This document shows positions 1 through 5,933 of a stretch of DNA of 7,980 nucleotides, one piece after another. The notes beneath the pieces are model-generated. The model was not told the origin of the DNA. It did no database searches and worked only from the letters and a program-made list of their open reading frames with translations. The position numbers and the translations under genes are program-made. The DNA lies in the NCBI GenBank assembly GCA_934418055.1, contig CAKRWX010000097.1, forward strand, positions 1-7,980. Reading direction: 5' to 3'. The number at the start of each line of letters is the position of its first letter. The stretch's first letter is position 1. This stretch comes from an uncultured Lachnospiraceae bacterium (GTDB lineage: Bacteria; Bacillota; Clostridia; Lachnospirales; Lachnospiraceae).

Positions 1-706
1 AGATCAGACGCCAGGCGGCCCCAGGTACCGTTGCGCCATATCGTCCGTGACAATCGTAATCTGCTGTTTTTACAGTCAGGCGGAAAGAACAGTCACCACG
101 GACGCCAAAACGTCCATAAGGATTGCCCTCATCATCAATGAGTCCGCCTTCCCATACAGCAATATCAGCATCAATCAATTCTTTGAAAAGTTCTTTTTCT
201 TTCATGGCCAGCTTTTCCATCAGATAGCTGGATGATTCTTCCTCTCCGTCATAGAAAAATTTCAGACGCACGGGAAGTGTTTTGTTTACGGCTCGGATCG
301 CCTCAATGGCATGAAGACGGCAAAGAAGACCGCCTTTATTATCAGAAACACCGCGGGCATAAATCCGTCCATCCCGGATATCTGCCTGGAATGGCTGTTT
401 GCTGGTCCAGCTTTCAGGATCACCTTCTGGCATCACATCATAATGATTATAGAAAATGATGGATTTCTCCTTATCCCCTGGATTGTCGCTGGCAATGATT
501 GGAGAATCTGCCTTTGGATCATCATATTCCCGATATTCTAGTCCAAGTTGATCCATTTTCCGCAAAATGTAATTTTTTGTCTGTGTTAAACCTTCTTTAT
601 CACCAGAAACGCTGCGAAAACTGCAGACGTCCTTCAATTCCTGAACCATTTCATCAAAATGCTGATCCACATATTCAAAAAGAAGCTGTAAATTCTGTTG
701 ATCCAT
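1..706 (-). CDS. M20-family metallopeptidase / amidohydrolase (3' end missing)
   Basis: Reading the minus strand from the ATG at 706 gives 235 open codons that continue past the left edge, so the C-terminal part is missing. Seen in the protein: the HYD metal motif at residues 88-90, a bridging-Asp motif SDNKGG at 121-126 (D122), the DGEEE catalytic/metal glutamates at 153-157, and an acidic residue in the DADIAVWEGG stretch near 179-188. The lid-domain histidine sits in DCHGRYG (H220), close to the DLHSGRYG motif of CNDP-like M20 enzymes but one residue shorter. Family knowledge: zinc- or cobalt-dependent cytosolic dipeptidases, carboxypeptidases and N-acyl-amino-acid hydrolases. No signal peptide is seen. 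The start is fixed by AAGGAA (complement of 715-720), 8 nt upstream. The gene diverges from the LysR gene and shares its operator. It probably cleaves a peptide or amide brought in by the permease encoded downstream of lysR; that role is inferred. The exact substrate is unknown. Confidence 0.9.
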   Translation of the reverse strand, partial: MDQQNLQLLFEYVDQHFDEMVQELKDVCSFRSVSGDKEGLTQTKNYILRKMDQLGLEYREYDDPKADSPIIASDNPGDKEKSIIFYNHYDVMPEGDPESWTSKQPFQADIRDGRIYARGVSDNKGGLLCRLHAIEAIRAVNKTLPVRLKFFYDGEEESSSYLMEKLAMKEKELFKELIDADIAVWEGGLIDDEGNPYGRFGVRGDCSFRLTVKTADYDCHGRYGATVPGAAWRLI

Positions 707-747
707 GATTTGTTTTCCTTTCTTCAAACCGCTCTCTTGATGCCTTC

Positions 748-776
748 ATTATAGCCATGATGCAAAATAAGTGCAA
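748..776 (-). promoter_or_regulatory. Promoter of the M20 peptidase gene
   Basis: On the minus strand a -35 TTGCAC (776-771) is followed by a 17-bp spacer and a perfect TATAAT (753-748). Transcription should start near 741, leaving a leader of about 35 nt before the ATG at 706. The ACTTAT that overlaps the -35 end also occurs at the same place in the yitT promoter. The LysR-type dyad at 799-814 is centred near -65 relative to this start. Confidence 0.8.
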
Positions 777-798
777 ATAGAAAAAGTATAATGATTTC

Positions 799-814
799 AT
801 AAGCAAATACTTAT
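799..814. promoter_or_regulatory. LysR-type operator dyad between M20 and lysR
   Basis: The plus strand reads ATAAG-CAAATA-CTTAT, a perfect 5-bp inverted repeat with a 6-bp centre. Its centre (806.5) lies at about -65 from the predicted M20 start, the usual recognition site of LysR activators. Its right edge touches the candidate -35 of lysR, so the bound regulator could also repress its own gene. A second copy at 1817-1832 matches 14 of 16 bases when each is read toward its target gene. Binding by the adjacent LysR protein is inferred. Confidence 0.7.
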
Positions 815-842
815 TGATTTTTGATAAAACATCCATTATGCT
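814..842 (+). promoter_or_regulatory. Candidate promoter of the lysR gene
   Basis: TTGATT (814-819), a 17-bp spacer and TATGCT (837-842) form a moderate promoter, placing transcription start near 849 and a leader of about 33 nt. The -10 match is only 4 of 6, consistent with a weakly expressed regulator. An overlapping alternative -35 is TTGATA at 821-826. The operator dyad ends on the first base of the -35, which fits autorepression. Confidence 0.45.
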
Positions 843-881
843 AAATACAGCGAAGAAAGCCTGTACAGAAAGGAAACAGAT

Positions 882-1820
882 ATGGATTTAAAGAAATTGG
901 AATTCTTATTAAAGGTGGAAGAGACCCGTTCGATTACGGAAGCGGCGAAGCAGCTGTTTATCACTCAGCCAGCGCTCAGCCAAGTGATCTCTTCCTTAGA
1001 GAAGAAATATGACATTAAGATATTTGAACGAAAAGAAGGCGGTCTATCCATTACCCAGGAAGGAAAACTTCTGATCGATACGGCCAGAAGAGAAGTGATC
1101 ATGGAAGCGAACCTGCGCCAGGAGCTGGATGATATGAAAAATGAAAAATCCGGTGTTCTGCGAGTGGGGTTATCTGTTAATCGCGCAGCTATGTTTCTTC
1201 CAGTAATTTTGCCGGAATGGCGAAAAATGTATCCCAAAGTACAACTTCGTGTCAATACCAGATCCGGCAATGGTTTTGAAAAGCAGGTGGCAGAAGGAAA
1301 ACTGGACTTTGCGTTTGTCATGGACGCAGCGGAAGTTGCACCTTCTATCCGCAAAGAACTGACTTATGAGCCATTATTTGTTTATCGCTTGCTGTTGGCT
1401 GTTCCGCCGGAGCATCCATTAGCAAAAACCACGGGTGGAATCTTTGATTGGAGACTACGTCCACCGGTGGATTTAAATTTAGTAAAGGACGATCCCTTTA
1501 TCACCAACAACCATGAGCCTCGTTTTGCCAGATGGCTCAATGCTGTTTATGAAGCATACGATTTCTATCCAAACAGCGCCGTGGTGATCAATGGTTCCAG
1601 CCAGTTTAATCTGGTTCAGTCTGGTATTGGCTGCGCCCTGCTTCAGGACACCATTGCCTTTGCCCAGAAGCGTGGAGTTTTTTTCCGCCTGGATAAAGGT
1701 GATTTTGAGACAACCCTCTGTATGATCCGCAGAAAGGACAGCTATGTATCCCAGTCTATGAATGCGTTCATGGAACTGGTCCGTGAAAATATCCGTCTTG
1801 GTACTTGGAATAAAATATAA
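882..1820 (+). CDS. LysR-family transcriptional regulator
   Basis: 312 residues, full length for the family. The N-terminal winged helix-turn-helix spans about residues 1-60, with the typical A-x-x-L-x-x-TQPALS-x-x-I-x-x-LE pattern at 21-40 and a wing ending GLSITQEGK at 54-62. A linker helix (about 65-90) leads into a periplasmic-binding-protein-like effector domain that starts with GVLRVGLS (91-98) and fills the rest. The ATG at 882 is supported by AAGGA at 870-874. Family knowledge: tetrameric activators that bind a dyad near -65 and respond to a small coinducer, often the pathway substrate. The gene lies between two matching dyads, one before the divergent M20 gene and one overlapping its own stop codon, so it most likely controls both flanking units. 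The ligand cannot be predicted. No close named orthologue is recognised. Confidence 0.93.
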   Translation: MDLKKLEFLLKVEETRSITEAAKQLFITQPALSQVISSLEKKYDIKIFERKEGGLSITQEGKLLIDTARREVIMEANLRQELDDMKNEKSGVLRVGLSVNRAAMFLPVILPEWRKMYPKVQLRVNTRSGNGFEKQVAEGKLDFAFVMDAAEVAPSIRKELTYEPLFVYRLLLAVPPEHPLAKTTGGIFDWRLRPPVDLNLVKDDPFITNNHEPRFARWLNAVYEAYDFYPNSAVVINGSSQFNLVQSGIGCALLQDTIAFAQKRGVFFRLDKGDFETTLCMIRRKDSYVSQSMNAFMELVRENIRLGTWNKI

Positions 1821-1832
1821 GTAATTTCTTAT
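1817..1832 (+). promoter_or_regulatory. LysR-type operator dyad upstream of the yitT-C45-permease operon
   Basis: The sequence is ATAAG-TAATTT-CTTAT, the same dyad as at 799-814. It begins inside the last codons of lysR and contains the lysR stop codon (1818-1820). Its centre (1824.5) is about -65 from the predicted start of transcription near 1890. Immediately downstream, ATTTTATAAAAT (1834-1845) is a perfect 12-bp palindrome that may act as an AT-rich UP-like element or an extra contact site. Confidence 0.72.
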
Positions 1833-1854
1833 AATTTTATAAAATATTTCAAAT

Positions 1855-1883
1855 TTGACTTATAGTAAGCCCAGACCTATAAT
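1855..1883 (+). promoter_or_regulatory. Promoter of the yitT-C45-permease operon
   Basis: TTGACT (1855-1860), a 17-bp spacer and a perfect TATAAT (1878-1883) predict a start near 1890 and a leader of about 37 nt. CTTA-TAG-TAAG (1859-1869) is a small dyad overlapping the -35 end, placed where a LysR activation half-site would lie. The distance from the operator dyad to the -35 is 22 bp, identical to the M20 promoter. Confidence 0.82.
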
Positions 1884-1926
1884 TGAGCCATCAACAGATG
1901 ATAATCAAGAATGAGGTTTGAGTAAT

Positions 1927-2556
1927 ATGAATGCAAGAAAATTAAGGAATTGGGGCAGAGAACTGGTGATTGACAGTATCAGCGGTATTCTGATGGCAGT
2001 CAGCGTCCAGGTATTTGCCGTTAACGCAAATTTTGCTCCAGGTGGTTTAAATGGTTTGGGAATGATCATCAATTATCTGACCGGACTTCCCATTGGAGCG
2101 GTGGTTCTGGTTTTAAATATTCCGATCTTATTGTTTAGTTTCCGGATCCTTGGAAAGCAATACCTGATCCGGTCCATGCAGAGCATGATTGTAGCCGCTT
2201 TTTTTATGGATCATGTGGCAATCTATTTTCCGGCATTTACAGGAAGCCCCCTGTTAGCCGCAATTTTTTCTGGAATGTTTGCTGGTGTTGGCTGCGCAGT
2301 GCTGTTTATGGCAAACAGCTGTACTGGCGGCAGCGATTTCCTGATTTTGTCTTTTAAGAAGCTCCGGCCTCAGATGTCTATTGGACAACTGGTACAGGCT
2401 GTAGATGGCAGCGTTTTGATTCTGGCAGCCATCGTCTTCCAAAATATTGTTGCAGTGTTGTATGGACTGATTTACACAATTGTCCAGGCATATGTTGTCG
2501 ATAAAATGATGGATCATCGGCAATGGTTTCTTAAAAGAAGATGTCTAGGCGAATAG
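1927..2556 (+). CDS. YitT/DUF161-like integral membrane protein, short form
   Basis: 209 residues from the ATG at 1927. A TTG at 1918 is in frame, but only the ATG has a usable ribosome binding site (GAGG at 1913-1916, 10 nt away). The protein is mostly hydrophobic, with about six membrane segments (roughly 13-32, 42-52/55-73, 84-103, 109-129, 155-173, 176-193). It shows hallmarks of the YitT family: NFAPGGLNGLG (35-45), NIPILLFSFRILGK (64-77), and a STGG-type motif here written SCTGGSD (131-137). Family members of unknown transport role are usually about 280-290 residues, with a soluble C-terminal DUF2179 domain. This protein stops just after the last helix, and the next gene begins at once, so that domain is absent. 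It is first in the operon, 23 nt before the C45 gene. It may assist transport or sensing of the operon's substrate, but function is unknown. Confidence 0.85.
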   Translation: MNARKLRNWGRELVIDSISGILMAVSVQVFAVNANFAPGGLNGLGMIINYLTGLPIGAVVLVLNIPILLFSFRILGKQYLIRSMQSMIVAAFFMDHVAIYFPAFTGSPLLAAIFSGMFAGVGCAVLFMANSCTGGSDFLILSFKKLRPQMSIGQLVQAVDGSVLILAAIVFQNIVAVLYGLIYTIVQAYVVDKMMDHRQWFLKRRCLGE

Positions 2557-2579
2557 CCAGGGAAGAGGAGGATTTCATC

Positions 2580-3650
2580 ATGAAAGAGAAGATGAAAGAG
2601 ATTTACATCAGATCATCAGACCCTTATGAGCGGGGCTTACAGCATGGATCTCAGGTAAAGGACCGTATTGAACGTATCTGTGCCGGATATGCGAAAACAT
2701 TTGAGAAAAAGGGATATACCTGGGACGAAGCAAAAGCTATGGCGATGGAGTATGTGGAATTTCTTGATAAAGAAATGCCTGATCTGATGATGGAGGTTCG
2801 TGGCATTGCAGATGGTTCCGGGCAGGAACTGGCCGTAATCATGCTGCTCAATGCCAGATACGAACTTCTCAAATTCAAGAAAGGGGTTGATTATTTCGAG
2901 AATAACGAGTGTACCTGTTATGGTGTTACACCGGAAGCAACCGCAGAACATGAGACCATCAGCGGTCAGAACTGGGACAAGGCTGAGTATGTGGGCAAAG
3001 AATTGTATGTGGTTCACATTGATGAGGAGAATGGTACCAAGATTATGGGAGTAAGCGAGCCTGGACAGCTGATCCGCAATGGTATGAACAGCCACGGTCT
3101 CTGTCTTAGCTGCAGTACCCTGTTATCTACCAAGGATTTCCGAAAAGTTGCCATTCCGACGAACTTTATGAGACGAAGAATCTTACAGTGTAAGACCATC
3201 GAGGAGGCATATGCCCTTCTGGATGCCTTTGAGCCTGGAGTATCCTTAAACTATGTCCTTGCCAGCAAGACCGGTGATGTGGTAGTTTATGAAACAACTC
3301 CGGTAGAGCATTATAAGATGTATCCGTCCAGAGGAATCGTAACTCAGGGAAATGATATTGTTGCCAATCCGGTCATTGACCGTTTTACACCGGCAGACAA
3401 AGATCATATCCATCATTTCCGCGGACAGCGTCTGAATGAATTATTAAAGAAGAAACAGGGTGAAATTACAACAGATTACATTCAGGAGTGTTTAAAAGAC
3501 CATTATGGTTATCCGGGTTCCATCTGCAACCACTCCACAGATAAAAATCTGGTAACCATCGCCTCCACCATGTATTGCCTGAACCGGGGGTACGGTTTGA
3601 TCTGCTGGGGCAATCCATGTGAAGGAGAGTATTACAAATTTGATGTATAG
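2580..3650 (+). CDS. C45 / acyl-CoA:6-aminopenicillanic acid acyltransferase-like Ntn hydrolase
   Basis: 356 residues from the ATG at 2580, chosen because AGGAGG (2566-2571) lies 8 nt upstream; an in-frame ATG at 2541 would overlap yitT and has no such site. The N-terminal part (1-105) is helical and includes GLQHGSQ (19-25). The presumed nucleophile is C111 in NNECTCYG (108-115), followed by GQNWD (129-133), GMNSHGL (168-174), and a C-terminal strand pair with IASTMYCL (327-334) and CWGNPCEGEYYKF (342-354). These match the peptidase C45 / AAT family, whose fungal member matures by self-cleavage before the catalytic Cys and hydrolyses or transfers acyl groups on an amide. Most bacterial members have no known substrate. 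No signal peptide is seen, so it should be cytosolic, acting on imported compounds. It is co-transcribed with a permease 12 nt downstream. A hydrolase of N-acyl amino acids or similar amides is the best guess. Confidence 0.85.
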   Translation: MKEKMKEIYIRSSDPYERGLQHGSQVKDRIERICAGYAKTFEKKGYTWDEAKAMAMEYVEFLDKEMPDLMMEVRGIADGSGQELAVIMLLNARYELLKFKKGVDYFENNECTCYGVTPEATAEHETISGQNWDKAEYVGKELYVVHIDEENGTKIMGVSEPGQLIRNGMNSHGLCLSCSTLLSTKDFRKVAIPTNFMRRRILQCKTIEEAYALLDAFEPGVSLNYVLASKTGDVVVYETTPVEHYKMYPSRGIVTQGNDIVANPVIDRFTPADKDHIHHFRGQRLNELLKKKQGEITTDYIQECLKDHYGYPGSICNHSTDKNLVTIASTMYCLNRGYGLICWGNPCEGEYYKFDV

Positions 3651-3662
3651 GGGGATATACAT

Positions 3663-5084
3663 ATGAGCGAAAATTCCAAACCGAAAAAACAATTAGATGT
3701 CAAGCAGGTAAAACTTCCTGATACCTTTGTGATCATGGTATGTATCATGATTTTTGCAGCACTGTTAACATATCTGATTCCATCTGGAAGCTATGATATG
3801 GTAAAAGATGCAGCCAGCGGAAAGGACATCGTTGACACAGCAACTTTTCACTATGTAGCGAAAACTCCAACAACGCTTCTTCAGCTATTAAAAGCGCCTT
3901 TGGCTGGATTAAAAAAGCAGAGTTCCATGATTCTTGCAGTAATCCTGATCTGCAGTTGCTTCCATGTTGTTAACGATACGAAAGCGCTGTCTAACTTCTT
4001 TGCTGCGGCAATCCACAAATTCCAGAACAAAGCAATCCTGCTGATCCCGATCATTATGGCATTGTTTGGTTTCTTAGGAACCACTGGAGCGTTAGTGAAC
4101 TCTACTGTTGCATTTATCCCGATTGGTCTGGTAGTTGCGTCCCAGCTTGGTATGGACCGTATTTCCGCTATGGCGATCATCTATCTGGCAACCTTCGCCG
4201 GATTCGGTACTTCCTTTATGTCTGTAAGTTCCGTACAGATCGCGCAGGAAATGGCTGATGTGCCGCTGTTATCCGGTTCTGGATTCCGTATTGTTGTTTC
4301 CGCAATCATTATTTTAGTATCCATTATTTATACCCTGCGTTACTCCACCAAGATCATGAAAGATCCAACCAGGAGTTATCTGTACGGTACAGCCATGCAG
4401 GGATTTGAAGGAATTGATCATCCGGATTTTGATGTAAAACTGACATGGCAGGACATTACCATTGTAATTCTGACATTTGGCGGCTTCGGTGTATTCGTAT
4501 ATGGAGCAATCAACCTTGACTGGGGACAGGATATGATGGCAGCATTTATGCTCTTTATCGCCATTGCTTCCGGTTTCCTGGCTAAAATGACTCCTGATGA
4601 GATCGCAGCTTCCTTTAAACGTGGTATCAAAGGCATTGCGCCTGGTATGATCCTGGTTGGTTTTGCAACTGGTATTTCCCTGATCATGAATGATGGCAAC
4701 ATTATCCATACCATCATCCATGCAGTAGCAATTCCACTGTCTTATTTAACTGGACCGATCGCAGCAGTTGTTATGTTCCTGTTCAACCTGGTATTCAACT
4801 TCTTCGTATGCTCCGCAAGTGGTCAGGCGGCAATCGTTATGCCAATCATGACTCCACTGGCAGATGTCATCGGTTTAACCCGTCAGGTTGCAGTTTTAGC
4901 TTACCAGTACGGCGATGGACTTTCCAACACCATTTTCCCAGTCAGCAGCTCCTTAGTTGCTTCTCTGGCAATCGCTGGTGTACCATTTGAAAAATGGTTA
5001 AAATATCAGATCCCGCTGTTCTGCATCTGGGTTGTGATTGTTGCTATTGCAATCTGTGTAGCGGTTATGACTGGTTTAGCTTAA
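3663..5084 (+). CDS. YfcC/DcuC-type (C4-dicarboxylate anaerobic carrier-like) permease
   Basis: 473 residues with about a dozen hydrophobic segments. After a short basic, soluble N-terminus, the first helix (about 20-40) runs into LIPSGSYD (38-45), typical of the YfcC family. The signature SASGQAAIVMPIMTPLAD begins at residue 384, and AYQYGDGLSN lies at 413-422, close to the SG-x-x-A-x-x-MPI-x-PLAD and AYQFGDG-x-x-N motifs of this superfamily. Relatives are secondary carriers for dicarboxylates, basic amino acids or short fatty acids; substrate prediction within the family is unreliable. Strong ribosome binding site AGGGGGA (3649-3655), 7 nt before the ATG and overlapping the preceding stop codon. 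As the last gene of the operon it is the likely importer, or substrate/product exchanger, for what the C45 hydrolase and the M20 peptidase process. The Rho-independent terminator expected after it is not evident. Confidence 0.88.
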   Translation: MSENSKPKKQLDVKQVKLPDTFVIMVCIMIFAALLTYLIPSGSYDMVKDAASGKDIVDTATFHYVAKTPTTLLQLLKAPLAGLKKQSSMILAVILICSCFHVVNDTKALSNFFAAAIHKFQNKAILLIPIIMALFGFLGTTGALVNSTVAFIPIGLVVASQLGMDRISAMAIIYLATFAGFGTSFMSVSSVQIAQEMADVPLLSGSGFRIVVSAIIILVSIIYTLRYSTKIMKDPTRSYLYGTAMQGFEGIDHPDFDVKLTWQDITIVILTFGGFGVFVYGAINLDWGQDMMAAFMLFIAIASGFLAKMTPDEIAASFKRGIKGIAPGMILVGFATGISLIMNDGNIIHTIIHAVAIPLSYLTGPIAAVVMFLFNLVFNFFVCSASGQAAIVMPIMTPLADVIGLTRQVAVLAYQYGDGLSNTIFPVSSSLVASLAIAGVPFEKWLKYQIPLFCIWVVIVAIAICVAVMTGLA

Positions 5085-5115
5085 TTAATCCAATATTGTT
5101 TGAGAAGACATAGAA

Positions 5116-5160
5116 ATAATAACCTCTCCATGATAAAATAAGTCAAGGAGGGGTTATTAT
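5116..5160 (+). promoter_or_regulatory. 14-bp inverted repeat that embeds the methyltransferase ribosome binding site
   Basis: The arms 5116-5129 (ATAATAACCTCTCC) and 5147-5160 (GGAGGGGTTATTAT) pair over 14 positions with one G-U wobble and enclose a 17-nt loop. The right arm holds the Shine-Dalgarno sequence and the first two bases of the ATG at 5159, so in RNA the start would be masked. The loop contains TGATAAAAT (5131-5139), which resembles an extended -10 box. In that reading the repeat is a DNA operator around a promoter with a very short leader. No T-run follows, so it is a poor terminator for the upstream operon, though it could slow readthrough translation. Confidence 0.6.
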
Positions 5161-5764
5161 GTTTTGGGACAAAATTGCAGATTTTTATGACATATTTGCC
5201 GACCGGATCAACCGCAAAACCGATCACACTCTATGCCAGCTGATCGGATCCGTGATTACATCCAAGGATCGGGTACTGGAATGCGCATGCGGCACTGGTC
5301 TTTTAAGTGGAGCGATTGCTAAGAAATGTCAATATCTGGTGGCAACGGATTATTCTGTGAATATGCTGAGAAGAGCTAAGAAAAAATATAGGTCATTCAA
5401 TAACATCGAATGGAAACGGGAAAATATCTTGCATATCACATATCTGGATGAAAGCTTTGATAAAGTCGTTGCAGCCAATGTGATTCATTTGTTAGATGAC
5501 CCAGTTCAGGCTTTGCGTGAACTGGACAGAGTCTGTAAAAAGGGTGGCATGATCGTGATTCCCACCTATATGAACCGAAATCAAAAAGGAAATGTCAAGG
5601 GGCTGATTTGTATTCTGGAAAAAATAGGAGTAGATTTTAAGCAGAAGTTTACGCTGGAAACCTATAAGAAATTCTTTCGAGACGCAGGCTATAAACAGGT
5701 AACCTATGACTGGATCGAAGGTGTGATTCCTTGCGCGGTTGCTATTATACGCAAAGAAAAATAA
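5159..5764 (+). CDS. Class I SAM-dependent methyltransferase, small-molecule type
   Basis: 201 residues. Motif I VLECACGTG (39-47) is the glycine-rich SAM loop, the acidic motif II appears as ATDYS (62-66), and the post-II/IV region FDKVVAANVIHLLDDP spans 100-115, followed by the ELDRVCKKGGMIVIPT strand (121-136). This is the Methyltransf_11/25 fold seen in UbiE-like and many uncharacterised enzymes. The substrate is unknown; no membrane segment or extra domain is present. It stands alone between the permease operon and the purine promoter, 74 nt after the permease stop. Its ribosome binding site (GGAGGGG, 5147-5153) is buried in an inverted repeat. Translation appears to be conditionally controlled, or transcription begins inside the loop. 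Confidence 0.88.
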   Translation: MFWDKIADFYDIFADRINRKTDHTLCQLIGSVITSKDRVLECACGTGLLSGAIAKKCQYLVATDYSVNMLRRAKKKYRSFNNIEWKRENILHITYLDESFDKVVAANVIHLLDDPVQALRELDRVCKKGGMIVIPTYMNRNQKGNVKGLICILEKIGVDFKQKFTLETYKKFFRDAGYKQVTYDWIEGVIPCAVAIIRKEK

Positions 5765-5803
5765 ATCGGACAGAGTTCTTAAAGAAAACTGGAAAAATTG
5801 TGG

Positions 5804-5832
5804 TTGACGTGGACTGGAAATGCTAGTATTAT
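5804..5832 (+). promoter_or_regulatory. Promoter of the pur operon
   Basis: TTGACG (5804-5809), a 17-bp spacer and TATTAT (5827-5832) give a near-consensus vegetative promoter with a start near 5839 and a leader of about 95 nt before purE. The 169-nt gap between the methyltransferase stop and purE holds this promoter and the palindromic leader. I see no guanine-riboswitch core and no Bacillus-type PurR box (CGAA-centred) in it. Confidence 0.78.
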
Positions 5833-5845
5833 ACTTAATAAGTAG

Positions 5846-5880
5846 AGCTTAATTAATAAACACAACTTATTAATAAGGCT
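5846..5880 (+). promoter_or_regulatory. AT-rich hairpin and palindromes in the purE leader
   Basis: Arms 5846-5859 (AGCTTAATTAATAA) and 5867-5880 (TTATTAATAAGGCT) can pair over 14 positions with one wobble and one mismatch, around a 7-nt loop. Inside it, CTTATTAATAAG (5866-5877) is a perfect 12-bp palindrome; ACTTA-A-TAAGT (5833-5843), at the predicted start of transcription, is a second. The heptamer TTAATAA recurs at 5835, 5853 and 5870, about 17-18 bp apart. This may be an operator array or a 5' stabilising stem. Being so AT-rich, chance is also possible. Confidence 0.45.
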
Positions 5881-5933
5881 TCTTAAACACATAACAACAG
5901 ATAATAATAAGCAGAAAAAGGAGAATCTGAACA

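Noticed and set aside
47..708. Several short plus-strand open frames
   Set aside because: They lie wholly antisense to the M20 gene, lack ribosome binding sites and family motifs, and overlap one another.
1918..1926. TTG at 1918 as start of the YitT-like gene
   Set aside because: The GAGG ribosome binding site is only 1 nt away from it; the ATG at 1927 is better placed.
2541..2579. Longer start for the C45-like gene at 2541
   Set aside because: It would overlap the yitT end and has no ribosome binding site, while the ATG at 2580 follows AGGAGG at ideal distance.
5116..5165. Inverted repeat as a Rho-independent terminator for the permease operon
   Set aside because: No uninterrupted T-run follows the stem and the arm contains the next gene's ribosome binding site; regulation is the better reading.
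5838..5852. A third LysR-type dyad (ATAAG-N5-CTTAA) in the pur leader
   Set aside because: The centre is 5 not 6 bp, one arm is imperfect, and it lies downstream of the predicted start in a very AT-rich stretch; it is probably coincidental.
5765..5933. Purine riboswitch ahead of purE
   Set aside because: The three-way junction core and its conserved loop sequences are not found; the leader is short and AT-rich.
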